Below are positions 1 through 9,265 of a stretch of 64,000 nt of DNA, piece by piece. Each line of letters starts with the position of its first letter. Position 1 is the first letter of the stretch. The DNA comes from Aquatica leii (taxonomy: Eukaryota > Arthropoda > Insecta > Coleoptera > Lampyridae): the NCBI GenBank assembly GCA_035610365.1, contig CM069433.1, positions 134,372,545-134,436,544 of the forward strand. Reading direction: 5' to 3'. Both the position numbers and the translations under genes were made by a program. Below the pieces are notes generated by a model. It had not been told where the DNA came from. It worked only from the letters and a program-made list of their open reading frames with translations, and searched no databases.

Positions 1-1033
1 TTTAAAAACAAATGAATTAAAAAATAATAATCTTCAATTAAATGCGTTTAATATTTATTTATTTTTTTTGACTATTTTTAATTAAGATTGTAAGCGTAAT
101 GACACAATTTCTTTAGTAATTATAAAGATATAATAAATTTCGTTTCTTTACATTTGGTGCAATACAAACCACGACGTTGTTGAATAAACGTCATACGCTT
201 TTTCATAACTAAACTGTCATCGTCAGGTGAGAATTAACCACACTTAAGTAAAAACACTTTGTTAAACTGACTAAAAAACTTGAGAAATTTTGCGTGGTAT
301 TTTATTTGCTTATTACAAGATGATTTCTTACAACAATCTCAACCACATCATTAATGCAATTAATTTTGTTTCAACTAATCTTGCAATATAATTTTGTTTA
401 TTACTATTGTTCTTGTTTTGTGTTATTTGTGTCGGATATCATTAAAGTAAGCCTTAAAAATAACTGAGGTAAATTCTATAATATATGTATAAATACGTAT
501 ATGCTACATAATATTTCATAATTATCATTTTGTTTTAAAAGCTTCTCTAAAAGTTGACACTTACTCGATTAACCTAAAATTAAAAATTTTTTACTTCAAG
601 AACAAGCTCAGCAGTTAATTCCAAATTTAAGATTGATAAGTACGTTTTCGATCCATATTAGTAGAGATTTTTGAACGACACGTTAAACACACTGGTTATG
701 TAATTTTGAATCGACTTTAAATTATATCGTTTAAAAAAGATATATAAACAAAAGTAATGTGTTTTTCTTCTGCCTTGCAAATCTTTAAAACATCAAAGAT
801 AATTAAAAAATCTTAGTCCTCGTCGATAATTTCAGATTATGTAATGGTTTAAACAGTTCTATTCCAGAAACAACAAATACTATTTTGCAGGTGTAACCTA
901 TAAATATATAAAACAAAGTCGAGTTAGTTACATCATTTATAACTCAAAGGCGCCTGGACTAATTTTGATGATCTTTGATTTGTTGGATTTGTCCCCGCTC
1001 CGCGGCTTTTTTGATAATATCTCGAGAACGGTA
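1..1033. other. AT-rich DNA, no gene seen
   Basis: No frame of useful length, no transposon motif and no RNA gene was recognised. The stretch is dominated by A/T runs. Confidence 0.6.
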
Positions 1034-1144
1034 TGCTGAATCAGAAATTTGGTATGGAACTGGCTTTTTATATTCTCACGGTTCTATCAAAAAATAGGTT
1101 TGATAAAGAAACCGGAAGAGGTTGTATCCGCCATTTTTAACAGA
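1034..1144 (+). repeat. dispersed repeat, inverted partner at 39541-39650
   Basis: The segment ending in a CCGCCATTTTTAACAGA run reads, on the opposite strand, almost like 39541-39650: both carry TTTGGTATGGA(A/G)CTGGCTTTT, a shared ATATTCTC block, a TATCAAAA block, ACCGGAAG and GTATCCGCCATTTTTAACAGA in the same order. Two diverged copies in opposite orientation indicate a transposed repeat family. No coding potential; the family is not recognised. Confidence 0.7.
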
Positions 1145-1317
1145 TTTTTTTATATAATTTTGTACGTATGTATATTATTCGAATTATTTTTACAGTTTTT
1201 TATATAGATAATTCATCCTAACAATTTAATCAAATAAAAAAATTTTGTTTGTAATTTAAAATGAATTCACAAATATAATATAGTTTCGAATCCTGCCTGT
1301 GACGATTTTTTTTACTC

Positions 1318-1487
1318 ATTTACTAAATGGGTAAGTAATATCGAGGCGCACAAATATGCTAGGAAATCCATACAAACGTGTACATATCACTCCAAAATAG
1401 TTTTATGACAACATAACCCTAAAAAAATGTGTAGATATTCCTTCATCTTTATAGGAAAGTCGTGTGATGACCACAGTTTTTTTAGTT
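1318..1487 (-). repeat. dispersed repeat, copies at 18881-19140 and 38746-38862
   Basis: Reverse-complemented, this stretch carries an ACTG-GTC-TCACACGAC start, a GATGAAGGAAT(A/G)TCTACA block, an ATGTTGTCATAAAAC block and TTCCTAGCAT, in the same order as at 18.9 kb. A third copy at 38.75 kb keeps the start and the GATGAAGGAATGTCTACATA block and then has an internal deletion. No coding content. The family is unknown to me; a non-autonomous element is likely. Confidence 0.7.
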
Positions 1488-1598
1488 AGTTTTGGCCGCG
1501 CATTTAAAAAAAAAAAGAAGAAAATCACAAACAAATTAAGCACTGATGCATGTCAGAAACAAATATGAACACGGCGTTGTACGTTGATTTTGATAATA

Positions 1599-1612
1599 CC
1601 AGTAGATGGCGC
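1599..1612 (+). promoter_or_regulatory. CTCF-type insulator motif
   Basis: CCAGTAGATGGCGC fits the CTCF core consensus CCASYAGRKGGCRC at all 14 positions. It lies about 250 bp upstream of a possible first exon. Motifs containing AGATGGCGC are also frequent in insect promoters, so binding is an inference. Confidence 0.4.
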
Positions 1613-1862
1613 TGCGTGCATCATCATTTGACAGCTAATTCCTAGCTGTGCAGACGTGCGCATCGATTTATCAATTTTGATTCTGTTTTCGACAGTTATT
1701 ATATTTGAATGTGTGAGGTCAGTTTGATGAAATGCACGTTGTGAAAGGTTAGATCGTTTGTCATTGTGGACGCATTGACAATCAATCCAATTGATAATTT
1801 TTGACTGCGTGCTTGGTATTTGTTTATAATTTCGTTAAATTCTTTTCGATCGTAGTTTTCAA

Positions 1863-2142
1863 ATGGTAAGTTGCTTTTGAAGAAGTTTACTTTGCGAGGT
1901 TATTACATTTGTCGTTGTGTGCACATCAGTAGTTGCTTGATTATGTAATTTTAATTTTTCAGTTGTTTACAATGCAGCGAGTCAGAATATTTAATGTTTT
2001 ACAACAAAGCCGTTATGCAATTAGACTTCGAAATACTGCGAATCACTCCGCTGTAGATGAACAAGGAATCGCACAAGAAGAGAGCCGCGTTAGTATGGCT
2101 CGACTTTGTCTTTACAAACACAAAAACAAAGGTAGAACTTGA
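1863..2142 (+). CDS. possible two-exon start of an unknown gene
   Basis: An ATG at 1863-1865 is followed at once by GTAAGT, a strong insect 5' splice site. A pyrimidine-rich acceptor ends in TTTTTCAG at 1962. Splicing 1866-1962 out keeps the frame and gives about 60 codons, ending at a TGA at 2140-2142; alternatively a donor-like AAAG/GTAGAA just before that stop could extend the gene. The product is short, Arg/Gln-rich and lacks domains I recognise. Its spacing of Arg, Glu and Ala vaguely recalls the low-complexity N-terminus of Helitron proteins, and a Helitron relic lies 3.5 kb downstream, so it could be transposon sequence. A CTCF-like motif lies 250 bp upstream. Confidence is low because the product is small and unidentified. 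Confidence 0.25.
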
Positions 2143-2312
2143 ACAGAATCGAGCAAGGTCAAGCAACAGCATCGAACGCAAACAAACAATTTCGAGCGTT
2201 TGACATATACTCTAACAGAAACAAGCACAAGAAATCTGTGAGAGCATCTATTAACATAACCGCAAAATTTAAAATAATAACAATAAAACATAACCTTTTT
2301 TCCTTTTGAGAA

Positions 2313-3581
2313 ATGAATACGAATAATACGATGGAAAGTGATTCTAGTAGCCGTAGCTCAGAAACAGTATTGCTTTATTATAATTTACGTAAAAAAATGT
2401 GGGTACGTCCAATATTTGTAGAAAGACGTGATTTGGGTGAATTTTGGACTCTGGTTCCTCAGTTAAAAAATAATTTGGAAAAATTCAGCAACTATTACAG
2501 AATGTCCCCCACATGTTTGCAGTATATGCTGGACAATATTACACCGCTATCAAATATTGGTAGTACGAATTACAGGATTCAATTAGCATTGAAGAGCGAC
2601 TAACTGTAACTATTTGGTTTGTCAAATTTGCAATACATGATGTAGCAAATAATATATAATTTTCATTTAGGTATCTTGCAACTGGTGAATGTTTTACTTC
2701 AGCATCTTATAGATTTAGAATTAGCGCTAATCATCTTAAGTGCAATAATAGAAGAAACCTTAGATCTTATCTATACATCGTTGAGTAATATTTATTTGAA
2801 GTTTCCCACAAAAAACGTTTGGTTGAGAATTGCTGATGAATTCAGGGAAAAAAGGTATTTTCCAAATTGCATAGGAGCTTTAGACGGCAAGCATATTCGC
2901 ATTAAAAAACCCAAACACTCCGGATCACTTTATTTTAATTATAAAGGATATTATTCCGTTGTTCTAATATTTCTAGTAGATGCTAATTATAATTTGACAG
3001 TAATAAATATTGGGAATTATGGAAGAAGCAGTGATGGAGGAATTTTTTACAATTCAAGATTTGGACAATTATTAAATTCAGGAGAATTAAATTTACCTGA
3101 AAAAGTACCTTTAGATCATAATACTGTGCCTTTACCATTTGTAATCATTGCTGATGAAGCATTTCGTCTTTCAGAAAATTTACTAAAACCATTTCCTCGA
3201 CGAGACTTAAATTATCAGAAGAAAATTTTTAGTTATCGATTGTCTCATGCAAGGCAAATGGTAGAATGTACCTTTGGTATTTTGGTATCAAAATTCAGGA
3301 TATTTGAAACTAGTATTTCAATCGCCCCTGAAAAAGTTGATACAATAATAAAAACTGCTTGTCTTTTGCATAACATTATTAGACAGCGTGATCAGCTTGA
3401 TAATGATGCCCCCATTTTTGATCGAAAACTGAAATTTAATTTATCTCAGTTGCAGAGTTTGAGAGTTAACAGTGCTAACCAATCTACTCGAGAAACTAGG
3501 CATATAAGGCAATGTTTTGCAGAATATTTTGTTGGCTCTGGGGCAGTAAGTTGGCAGGATGTAGCAATAAATAATACATAA
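2313..3581 (+). pseudogene. PIF/Harbinger DDE transposase, frame-broken
   Basis: The reading starts at ATG 2313 with the family N-terminus (KKMWVRPIFVERRDLGEFW) and ends at TAA 3579-3581. The nuclease domain shows GALDGKHIRIK with the first Asp, GRSSDGGIF with the second, and VECTFGIL with the catalytic Glu, plus LPFVIIADEAF and the C-terminal CLLHNII, all usual for Harbinger transposases, which cut and paste at TTA-type targets. Two breaks are visible. A one-base frame change sits near 2581, before an ISIEERLTV block. A second lies near 2735, after the block encoding YLATGECF. Between them, 2617-2670 begins GTTTGT, ends TTTCATTTAG and can be removed in frame, so it is probably a short intron of the original gene. 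The copy cannot make a full protein. Its partner gene lies downstream on the other strand. Confidence 0.85.
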
Positions 3582-3676
3582 ATCAAACAAATTAATTAAA
3601 AACCTAAGTTAAGTTTGTATGTGTAATCTAAGAAATGCATTTATACCTAATTACTATTTATAAATCTTAAATATAA

Positions 3677-4437
3677 TTAAGCAGAATTATCTTTTAGTAA
3701 GAACCTATTAAGACACGCTAACACCTCCATTTTTAAATTGTCTTGATCTACTTGCGATAAGGATTCTGCATCTAATGCAATACTAGCAAAAAATAGTTGC
3801 ATTGGTGACTTTTTGCTTGTTTCATTGCGCAATTTTTTGTTTTGTAGGTAGTCAAGCATACTTGTATCTACCTGGTCCTCTAAGGACATCTTGCCCGATG
3901 ATTTTCTTTTGGGAATAGTTTTATGTTGATTGTTAACAATGTCCAAATCATTGTCACTCTCAATTCTAATCAAGTCACCGTTCTCCTCGACTTCATAGGT
4001 TATAAGTGCAGGTGACGACGGATTGCTATCATTGGAAGCCATTGTCGATGCTGGTGAATTCGTTATGGTCGGTCTACCATGCATATGCGGGTCTACAAAC
4101 CATAATGCATCAAAATAGACCCATTTTTTTTTCTTTCCTCCTGCAGAACCTGAAGGTGTGTATTCTCGTCGTACTCTAGCAGTTACGCTTCGCAAAATAT
4201 TCCACTTTTTAATACAATCTTTGGCTAAAATGTGCACAATGATTAAAAATTACGAATGTTTAAATATAACAATTTTCAGATTTATTTAAAAATTTATTTG
4301 AAATTGCATTTCAAATCTGGTCAACCGTATTACGGTTTGAGTGACCTGGCAATTCAGCATTGTAAAGCAGTTCATTGCTTTGGACCAAGCATTAGCTTGT
4401 CAATTTCTTCAGGAGACCATGTATCTGCCACCTGTAA
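3677..4437 (-). pseudogene. Harbinger MADF/Myb-like DNA-binding partner, broken
   Basis: Harbinger elements carry a second gene for a MADF or Myb/SANT-like protein that brings the transposase to DNA. Here the main exon begins after an acceptor (CACATTTTAG) at about 4222 and ends at the stop at 3677. It encodes KDCIKKWNILRS, a basic SGSAGGKKKKWVYFDALWF block with the aromatic core of a MADF domain, an acidic linker, and a BESS-like tail with SPMQLFFASIA. The N-terminal half lies at about 4322-4437, where ADTWSPEEIDKL and NELLYNAELPGHSNRNTV are readable in two different frames, so at least one frameshift is present. It is convergent with the transposase, with about 95 bp between their stops, as expected for one element. 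Confidence 0.7.
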
Positions 4438-4840
4438 ATAATTAGGCAAGCTTTATAACGTTTGTATGAATTGTATTTTACCTTGCGTAAATTTAAAAAC
4501 TGCAGTGTGAAGGGTAAAAGTTTATTTTTAAGTATGTTAAGGATTAAGGCAATAATTGTGCTTTATTTATGGGCACAAGTAATTTGTAATTTGTGGGTTT
4601 TTAAGGTTAAGAATTAACAATTAAGATCGAAATCAAAATACAACAAACTGTTGCGTTTGCGCAGTATAGCTTGCTTGATCAAACATCGAACGTATTTTGG
4701 ACCCGTTCTAAATTTCAAACATATTGCTTTTGCTTGTTCATTGTTGATTGATGATGTTCGATCCTATTCGAAGATGTTAATCTACAAATATATGTTTGCA
4801 TTTTGCTTGTTTGCGTTTGATCGATGTGATCGATTCTGTC
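4438..4840. other. no gene; possible Harbinger flank
   Basis: No domain is recognised. On the minus strand, parts of 4690-4836 resemble 2143-2200 (see findings), which might be degraded element ends or a captured repeat. Confidence 0.4.
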
Positions 4841-5336
4841 CGAGTTTCCCCAAAGAGAGGCAGAAATCGTTGAACTTATCGTTGACTTAGATCAACAACG
4901 TGATAATTTTCGACGCGAATGCTGATTTTAATTGAGTAGAGATTTAATACGAATGTACAATTGACTACAACTTGCGTTTTGCCGTTCGAATTGCTCAAAT
5001 GGAGGTTGTGTGCATAATCCGTAATCTGGCTTCATCTTTGCCATACAGATCCAAGACCAAATTCACCATCAAATTGGATTATTGCAGCCGCTTGAAAACG
5101 CACAGCGTAAATTTATCCAAATTTACTTCATAGGCAATATAGAGTACCAACTTGATCGACGTCAAACGATCAATCTGGCAATCAAAAGAGCAATTTTTCA
5201 CGATCTGCATAAATATCTTACATTGGTTCGGTTGTTTAAAACTACGCTAGATCGCATCCTAAGTGGTTATTACAAAGTCGTGATCAGAACGGATAAACTA
5301 CTCACTCGCTGGAGCAGACAAACGCTCCAACAATAA
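4841..5336 (+). other. degraded coding-like stretch of unknown origin
   Basis: Two open pieces are visible: 4841-4924 (acidic, helix-like, ending TGA) and about 5050-5336, which is free of stops for some 95 codons and ends at TAA 5334-5336 overlapping an AATAAA at 5332-5337. The second piece is rich in Ile, Leu, Arg and Lys and carries no motif I can name. GC content is higher than in the surroundings. It lies between the Harbinger element and a Helitron helicase relic and could belong to the Helitron or be a captured exon. Confidence 0.25.
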
Positions 5337-5644
5337 ATAAAGTTGCAATTTTAATTATTGCTGAAAACGCGCTTTATTGTAGTTACATGTCGTGACACCG
5401 GACAACTACAACGAATATACTAAACACACCGTTCATACGATACATTGCAATAACCGCTGATTTTTTGGCAAGTAGGCGATAGATATCACTTTAATATCAA
5501 CATGATAAATCTATTAAGTGGCGAGTATCGCTGTCGCTGTATTCGCCACTTCTTAAAACACGCAAAGCGTACTGCAGCGTGGAATATTGCAGTTTAATGT
5601 AGTATATCAAATACATCTGCAAATATGTCACGAAAGGTAGCGAT

Positions 5645-5870
5645 ATGGTCGTTTTTGGTGTTAAAACTTCAAATACCAACAACGAAATCACACACTATCA
5701 AGTTATCCAATATGGGAGCTGCAATGAGGTCATTTGGCGTATATTCTCATTTGCAAAGCCAATTTTCAAACCACCCGCTTTGTTCGTTCTCGCACCTGAT
5801 AACAAAACGAAAAGTGTCATATATCACATTATGCTTTAATAAAGGGAATCGACCCGAGTGCAACCCATCT
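5645..5870 (+). pseudogene. Helitron helicase-region relic
   Basis: One frame gives NNEITHYQ, a YGSCNEVIWRIFSF block, and further on FVLAPDNKTKSVIYH. This order matches the stretch of Helitron Rep/Hel proteins where a DEITxYQ motif is followed by a YxSxNEAxWRI block and the NGQRVYF-like segment, between the Rep and PIF1-like helicase domains. Helitrons move by rolling-circle transfer. Only about 70 codons remain; there is no Rep HUH motif and no Walker motif, and the frame closes at 5837-5839. A Helitron-type 3' end lies about 215 bp downstream in the same orientation. Confidence 0.6.
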
Positions 5871-6049
5871 AGCAAATAATGTAACAGAAAGTAGTGTAAT
5901 CTTTTTGATTCGCTCGATAAAGTAAATGCCTGTCTGCCACGTGAATTACATTTATTTGGATGAAATTAAAATATACTTTATTTTGATTTTTGTACATTTA
6001 TTAAATTAAAAACTAAATTTAATTTAGTTAATAAGTTAACACATTTATT

Positions 6050-6086
6050 GATTCTGAGGCGGTACAAAGTTCGCCGGGCCTGCTAG
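6050..6086 (+). mobile_element. Helitron-type 3' terminus ending CTAG
   Basis: The sequence GGCGGTACAAAGTTCGCC can fold into a short GC hairpin and is followed by GGGCCTG and CTAG at 6083-6086, then T. Helitrons end in a hairpin a few bases before CTRR and insert between A and T, and insect copies often show a GCGG..AAGTT.GCCGGG..CTAG pattern like this. Together with the helicase relic at 5.65 kb it suggests a (+)-oriented Helitron with an unplaced 5' end. Confidence 0.55.
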
Positions 6087-7469
6087 TTTTTAATAAAATA
6101 AACTGAATGAAATGTTCGTAACATTTTTTTTTAAATATTTATTGAAAACTATAGTAATTTTTTTTAAACGCTTTTAAACTTAAAAAATTAACTATAAATA
6201 GCTGTAAAGTCGGAGAACGTTCTAAGTTAATGTTACACCAGTTGTTACAAGCTTTAGGTCTTACGAACCTTGCACGGCCAACTCACACAGTCGGAGATAG
6301 GGGAGGTTCAAGTGAATTATAATTAAGGGCGCCAGATCATTTAGAATTAACACTTCTGCCTCGATCAAGACAGACGGTCCAAACTTATAACGAATTTTTA
6401 GGTTTGTAATCCTTGTTACTCTGGTGTTCGGGTAACCACAATTAAAAGAGAAAGGTATGTTACCATAAAAGAAAGATTAATAGGTATAAAAACTTTAATG
6501 TAGTAACGTAGAAGATTAACAGGAGTATGTTTAATTTCTCATTTCATAAATGCCAGAAATATCGGCAACACACAATACATAGGTTAAGTTGAAGCGAAAT
6601 AGCGAAGAAAATTTCGTAATAAATATTGTTTGTACACAGCATGCGATACACACAAAATGATAATTAAAATTACCTTAATGGTATTGTAACAGTAAACGTA
6701 ATTGCGGAAATTAACATTAGCCAAATTTCCGTTAGTGACTTTTATGACAGCGAAGAAAAATAATTAAACAGACTTACCCAAAATCCAGTACCTACTTGAG
6801 CGAAGAAAACGCTTTTCCCGGTAGTAGCCTAAAATAAATATTGAATAGCAAATCGTGTCACACAATAACTCACGAAGATAAGAAGCTACAAAATCGTTAA
6901 TAATAATAAATTAAATGAGATATAAAAACCCGTTGTATCGAATGCTGTTATTTGGAATTACGAACAGGTGGGTGGTAACGCAATCGACTGGTGTATAAGA
7001 AATAACATCTCCAAAGTAAATGCTTGTCGAGACTTCGTTTTCGTTGTGGATAATATACCTTCCAAAATCTTAAGCGTTCGGTAACGGTATTTATCAATAG
7101 TAATTATTCTTCATTGTTCTTTTATTGAATCGAACATGTGATCAAAGCGTGGCGAAACGGCTATCAAATTAATACAGAAATTACATAGGAATCCTAATAA
7201 ACCGGATGCAAAATATCTTACTCAGTGCCGAATAGATTACAATAAATTCGTAATTGACTTATAATTTCGTACTCATCACAGTGAATGCACTTAGAATCTT
7301 CGGAATTAGATCAAATTTACGACACAGACCGTCTCACGTAGTTTACAGCTTCAAACTGAATCCGCAATCTGTCAGTAACCAAAAGGATCGGCAGAGGGCG
7401 TCAAAACCAGAATCTAATTTTAATTCGATATACAGGGTATTACGTTATGAAAATTTCGCACGTAACACA
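6087..7469. other. no gene; one short repeat match
   Basis: No transposon protein is seen. 6186-6245 resembles 7749-7805: both contain a (C/T)TATAAATAGCT-like or TGTAAATAGCT-like start followed by CGGAGAACGTT and AAGTT. The AGAACGTTCT inside 6186-6245 is a perfect 10-bp palindrome of the heat-shock-element type, probably by chance. Confidence 0.4.
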
Positions 7470-8090
7470 GTGTAATTAAAAATAGTGTTCAAAAAAAGTG
7501 CGGTATAAAACCACAACGTAAAAAACATTGGGGATAAAGCAATATTAATACAATTAGTGCCACCAAAGCAAACCACTGGTCGGCCGTTTCTCACATTTGA
7601 AGCTTATAAACAGTAGAAGACATAGTCTAATGTATTCCCACAATTACATAGACAAACCTTATACTTTTATATTTATGTACAATGAGAATAACCATTAGCA
7701 TATATTGATGGCAGAGTCATTTCATAGTATGAGTTATTACATATACAAGATAACTGTAAATAGCTATAAATGCGGAGAACGTTATAAGTTGTTTTTACAC
7801 CCGCATAATTAAATAATTTTGAATAAAACTGCGGGATGGAACCACAACCTAAAAAACATTGGAGGTAAATGTAAATGTCAATGCAATTGTACAAATATCA
7901 CCAGAGCTAACTACTGGAATGCCATTTTGCCATTTTGGGACTCATCAGCAGTAGCAGACACACTGTAGTTTATTATGACAATTGCATAGACAAATCTTAT
8001 AGATTTATATTCACGTACGATGGGGCTAACCATTAGCAAAGTTTGATGGCAGAGCCATCTCATAATACAAGTTACTATGTATAAAAGAAA
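7470..8090. repeat. 331-bp diverged tandem duplication
   Basis: Unit A (about 7470-7755) and unit B (about 7805-8085) share, in the same order, GCGG(T/G)AT.(A/G)AACCACAAC, TAAAAAACATTGG, a CACTGG or TACTGG block, AATTACATAGACAAA or AATTGCATAGACAAA, an ATTTA(T/C)GTAC block, CTAACCATTAGCA-like sequence and GATGGCAGAG(T/C)CAT. The offset between matching blocks is 331 bp. Neither unit encodes a recognisable protein. The GATGGC..GCCATC dyad at the end resembles one at 19.75 kb inside an LTR-like stretch, so the units may come from LTR sequence. Confidence 0.65.
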
Positions 8091-8799
8091 CTGTACACAG
8101 AGTTTTTTTTAATTTCTAATTTAGAAAAAACGTTAAGCTGAATAATATTCTTTTCATTTTTCTTTAATGAAACCTGATAAATAAAAAAACTTTTTTTTAT
8201 AAAGATGTATGTATATGTAAAATGGAATAGATACACATACAGGGTTTTCAAGTCGGCACTATTGCTAACTTCGTTATTATCACAGCTACAAAGTCAGTTG
8301 AATTAGTAGTAATTTTTCCACTAATTATGTAAAGTGTATACTATATAATATTCTCAAGCAACAGAAAATTTAATCCTGAACGAAAATTTACGATAAAGCT
8401 ATTGATGATTTTTTTCAAACTTATCAAGAAATATCAAGCTCGTGCGCGTTATAGTGCTTTGTTTCCTATGCGTAACTTGCTAAATCAAATCTACTTTTTG
8501 CCTTTATATCTTAAGTTTAGATTGAATACTAATGTGTTTAAAAAAATAGTATCAAGAAACAATTCATAATAAGCGAAGCAACTAAAATGACGCTTTAATT
8601 TCCTTTGAGGGGCCACCCCAATAATTTAATTAACGATTTAATGCGGGAAAGTAGAGTATGCTTGGGAATTATCCTCAATATTCTAAAAAAACATAATTTT
8701 GTGCAGTACCATAGCAGACCGACACAGACGCTTGTACCAAGAGATCAATAAAGACGCATCAAACTTAATTATAATTTTTGGCCTTTACTTCTTTGGGTT
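8091..8799. other. no gene seen
   Basis: AT-rich. A terminal-repeat-like ACAGGGTTTTCAAG occurs near 8240, upstream of the IS630-type relic, but no inverted partner was found. Confidence 0.4.
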
Positions 8800-9265
8800 A
8801 TCAGGAAAAACAGTCACTATTGGAGTCGAGAAAATCCAACACACAGAGACGTTTTAATGTTGATGTTTAGTGTTTGATCAGTTCAAGAATTTTAGGCTCT
8901 GTGGTTCATCAAAGTGCATTAACTGATAAGCGGCACGCTGAAATGTCAACTGCGACACTTAGAGACTTTGTGGTTGATGTGAATTTAGTGGATAGACAAC
9001 AGATCGTTTGCCTATAATGTACGCTAAATGACAGTTATTTATTAACTAACGGTCCTGTCCCCGTCCTCCCCGTCCAAACATAACACTTATGGATTTTTTC
9101 TTTTGATGATAAGATTAAATCTTGAAGAACATTAGCAAAGCATCATTTATGTTGTCAATAATATTGATAGTAGAATCATTGCCAGGGCAACTAGAAGCGT
9201 TTACAAGCGGGTTCAAAAATGCTTGCAGCTAAAGGACGATGTTTTTCACCATCTGTACCGAACTT
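8800..9265 (+). pseudogene. IS630/Tc-mariner-type transposase relic
   Basis: Near 8813 the + strand encodes SHYWSRENPTHRDV, matching the HYWSxENPH segment that follows the first catalytic region in a common insect IS630-type transposase. About 350 bp further on, near 9170-9250, the sequence encodes RIIARATRSVYKRVQKCLQL and then FHHL, matching the family C-terminus with its RVxxxxxxRxxxCxxxxGxxFEHL pattern. Between them the frame changes several times and the catalytic residues cannot be followed. It is clearly decayed; only order and spacing support the call. A piece of the preceding part of the same family occurs at 17.4 kb. Confidence 0.5.

Noticed and set aside
8238..8252. ACAGGGTTTTCAAG as left end of a transposon
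   Set aside because: No inverted partner was found beyond the transposase relic at 8.8-9.27 kb.
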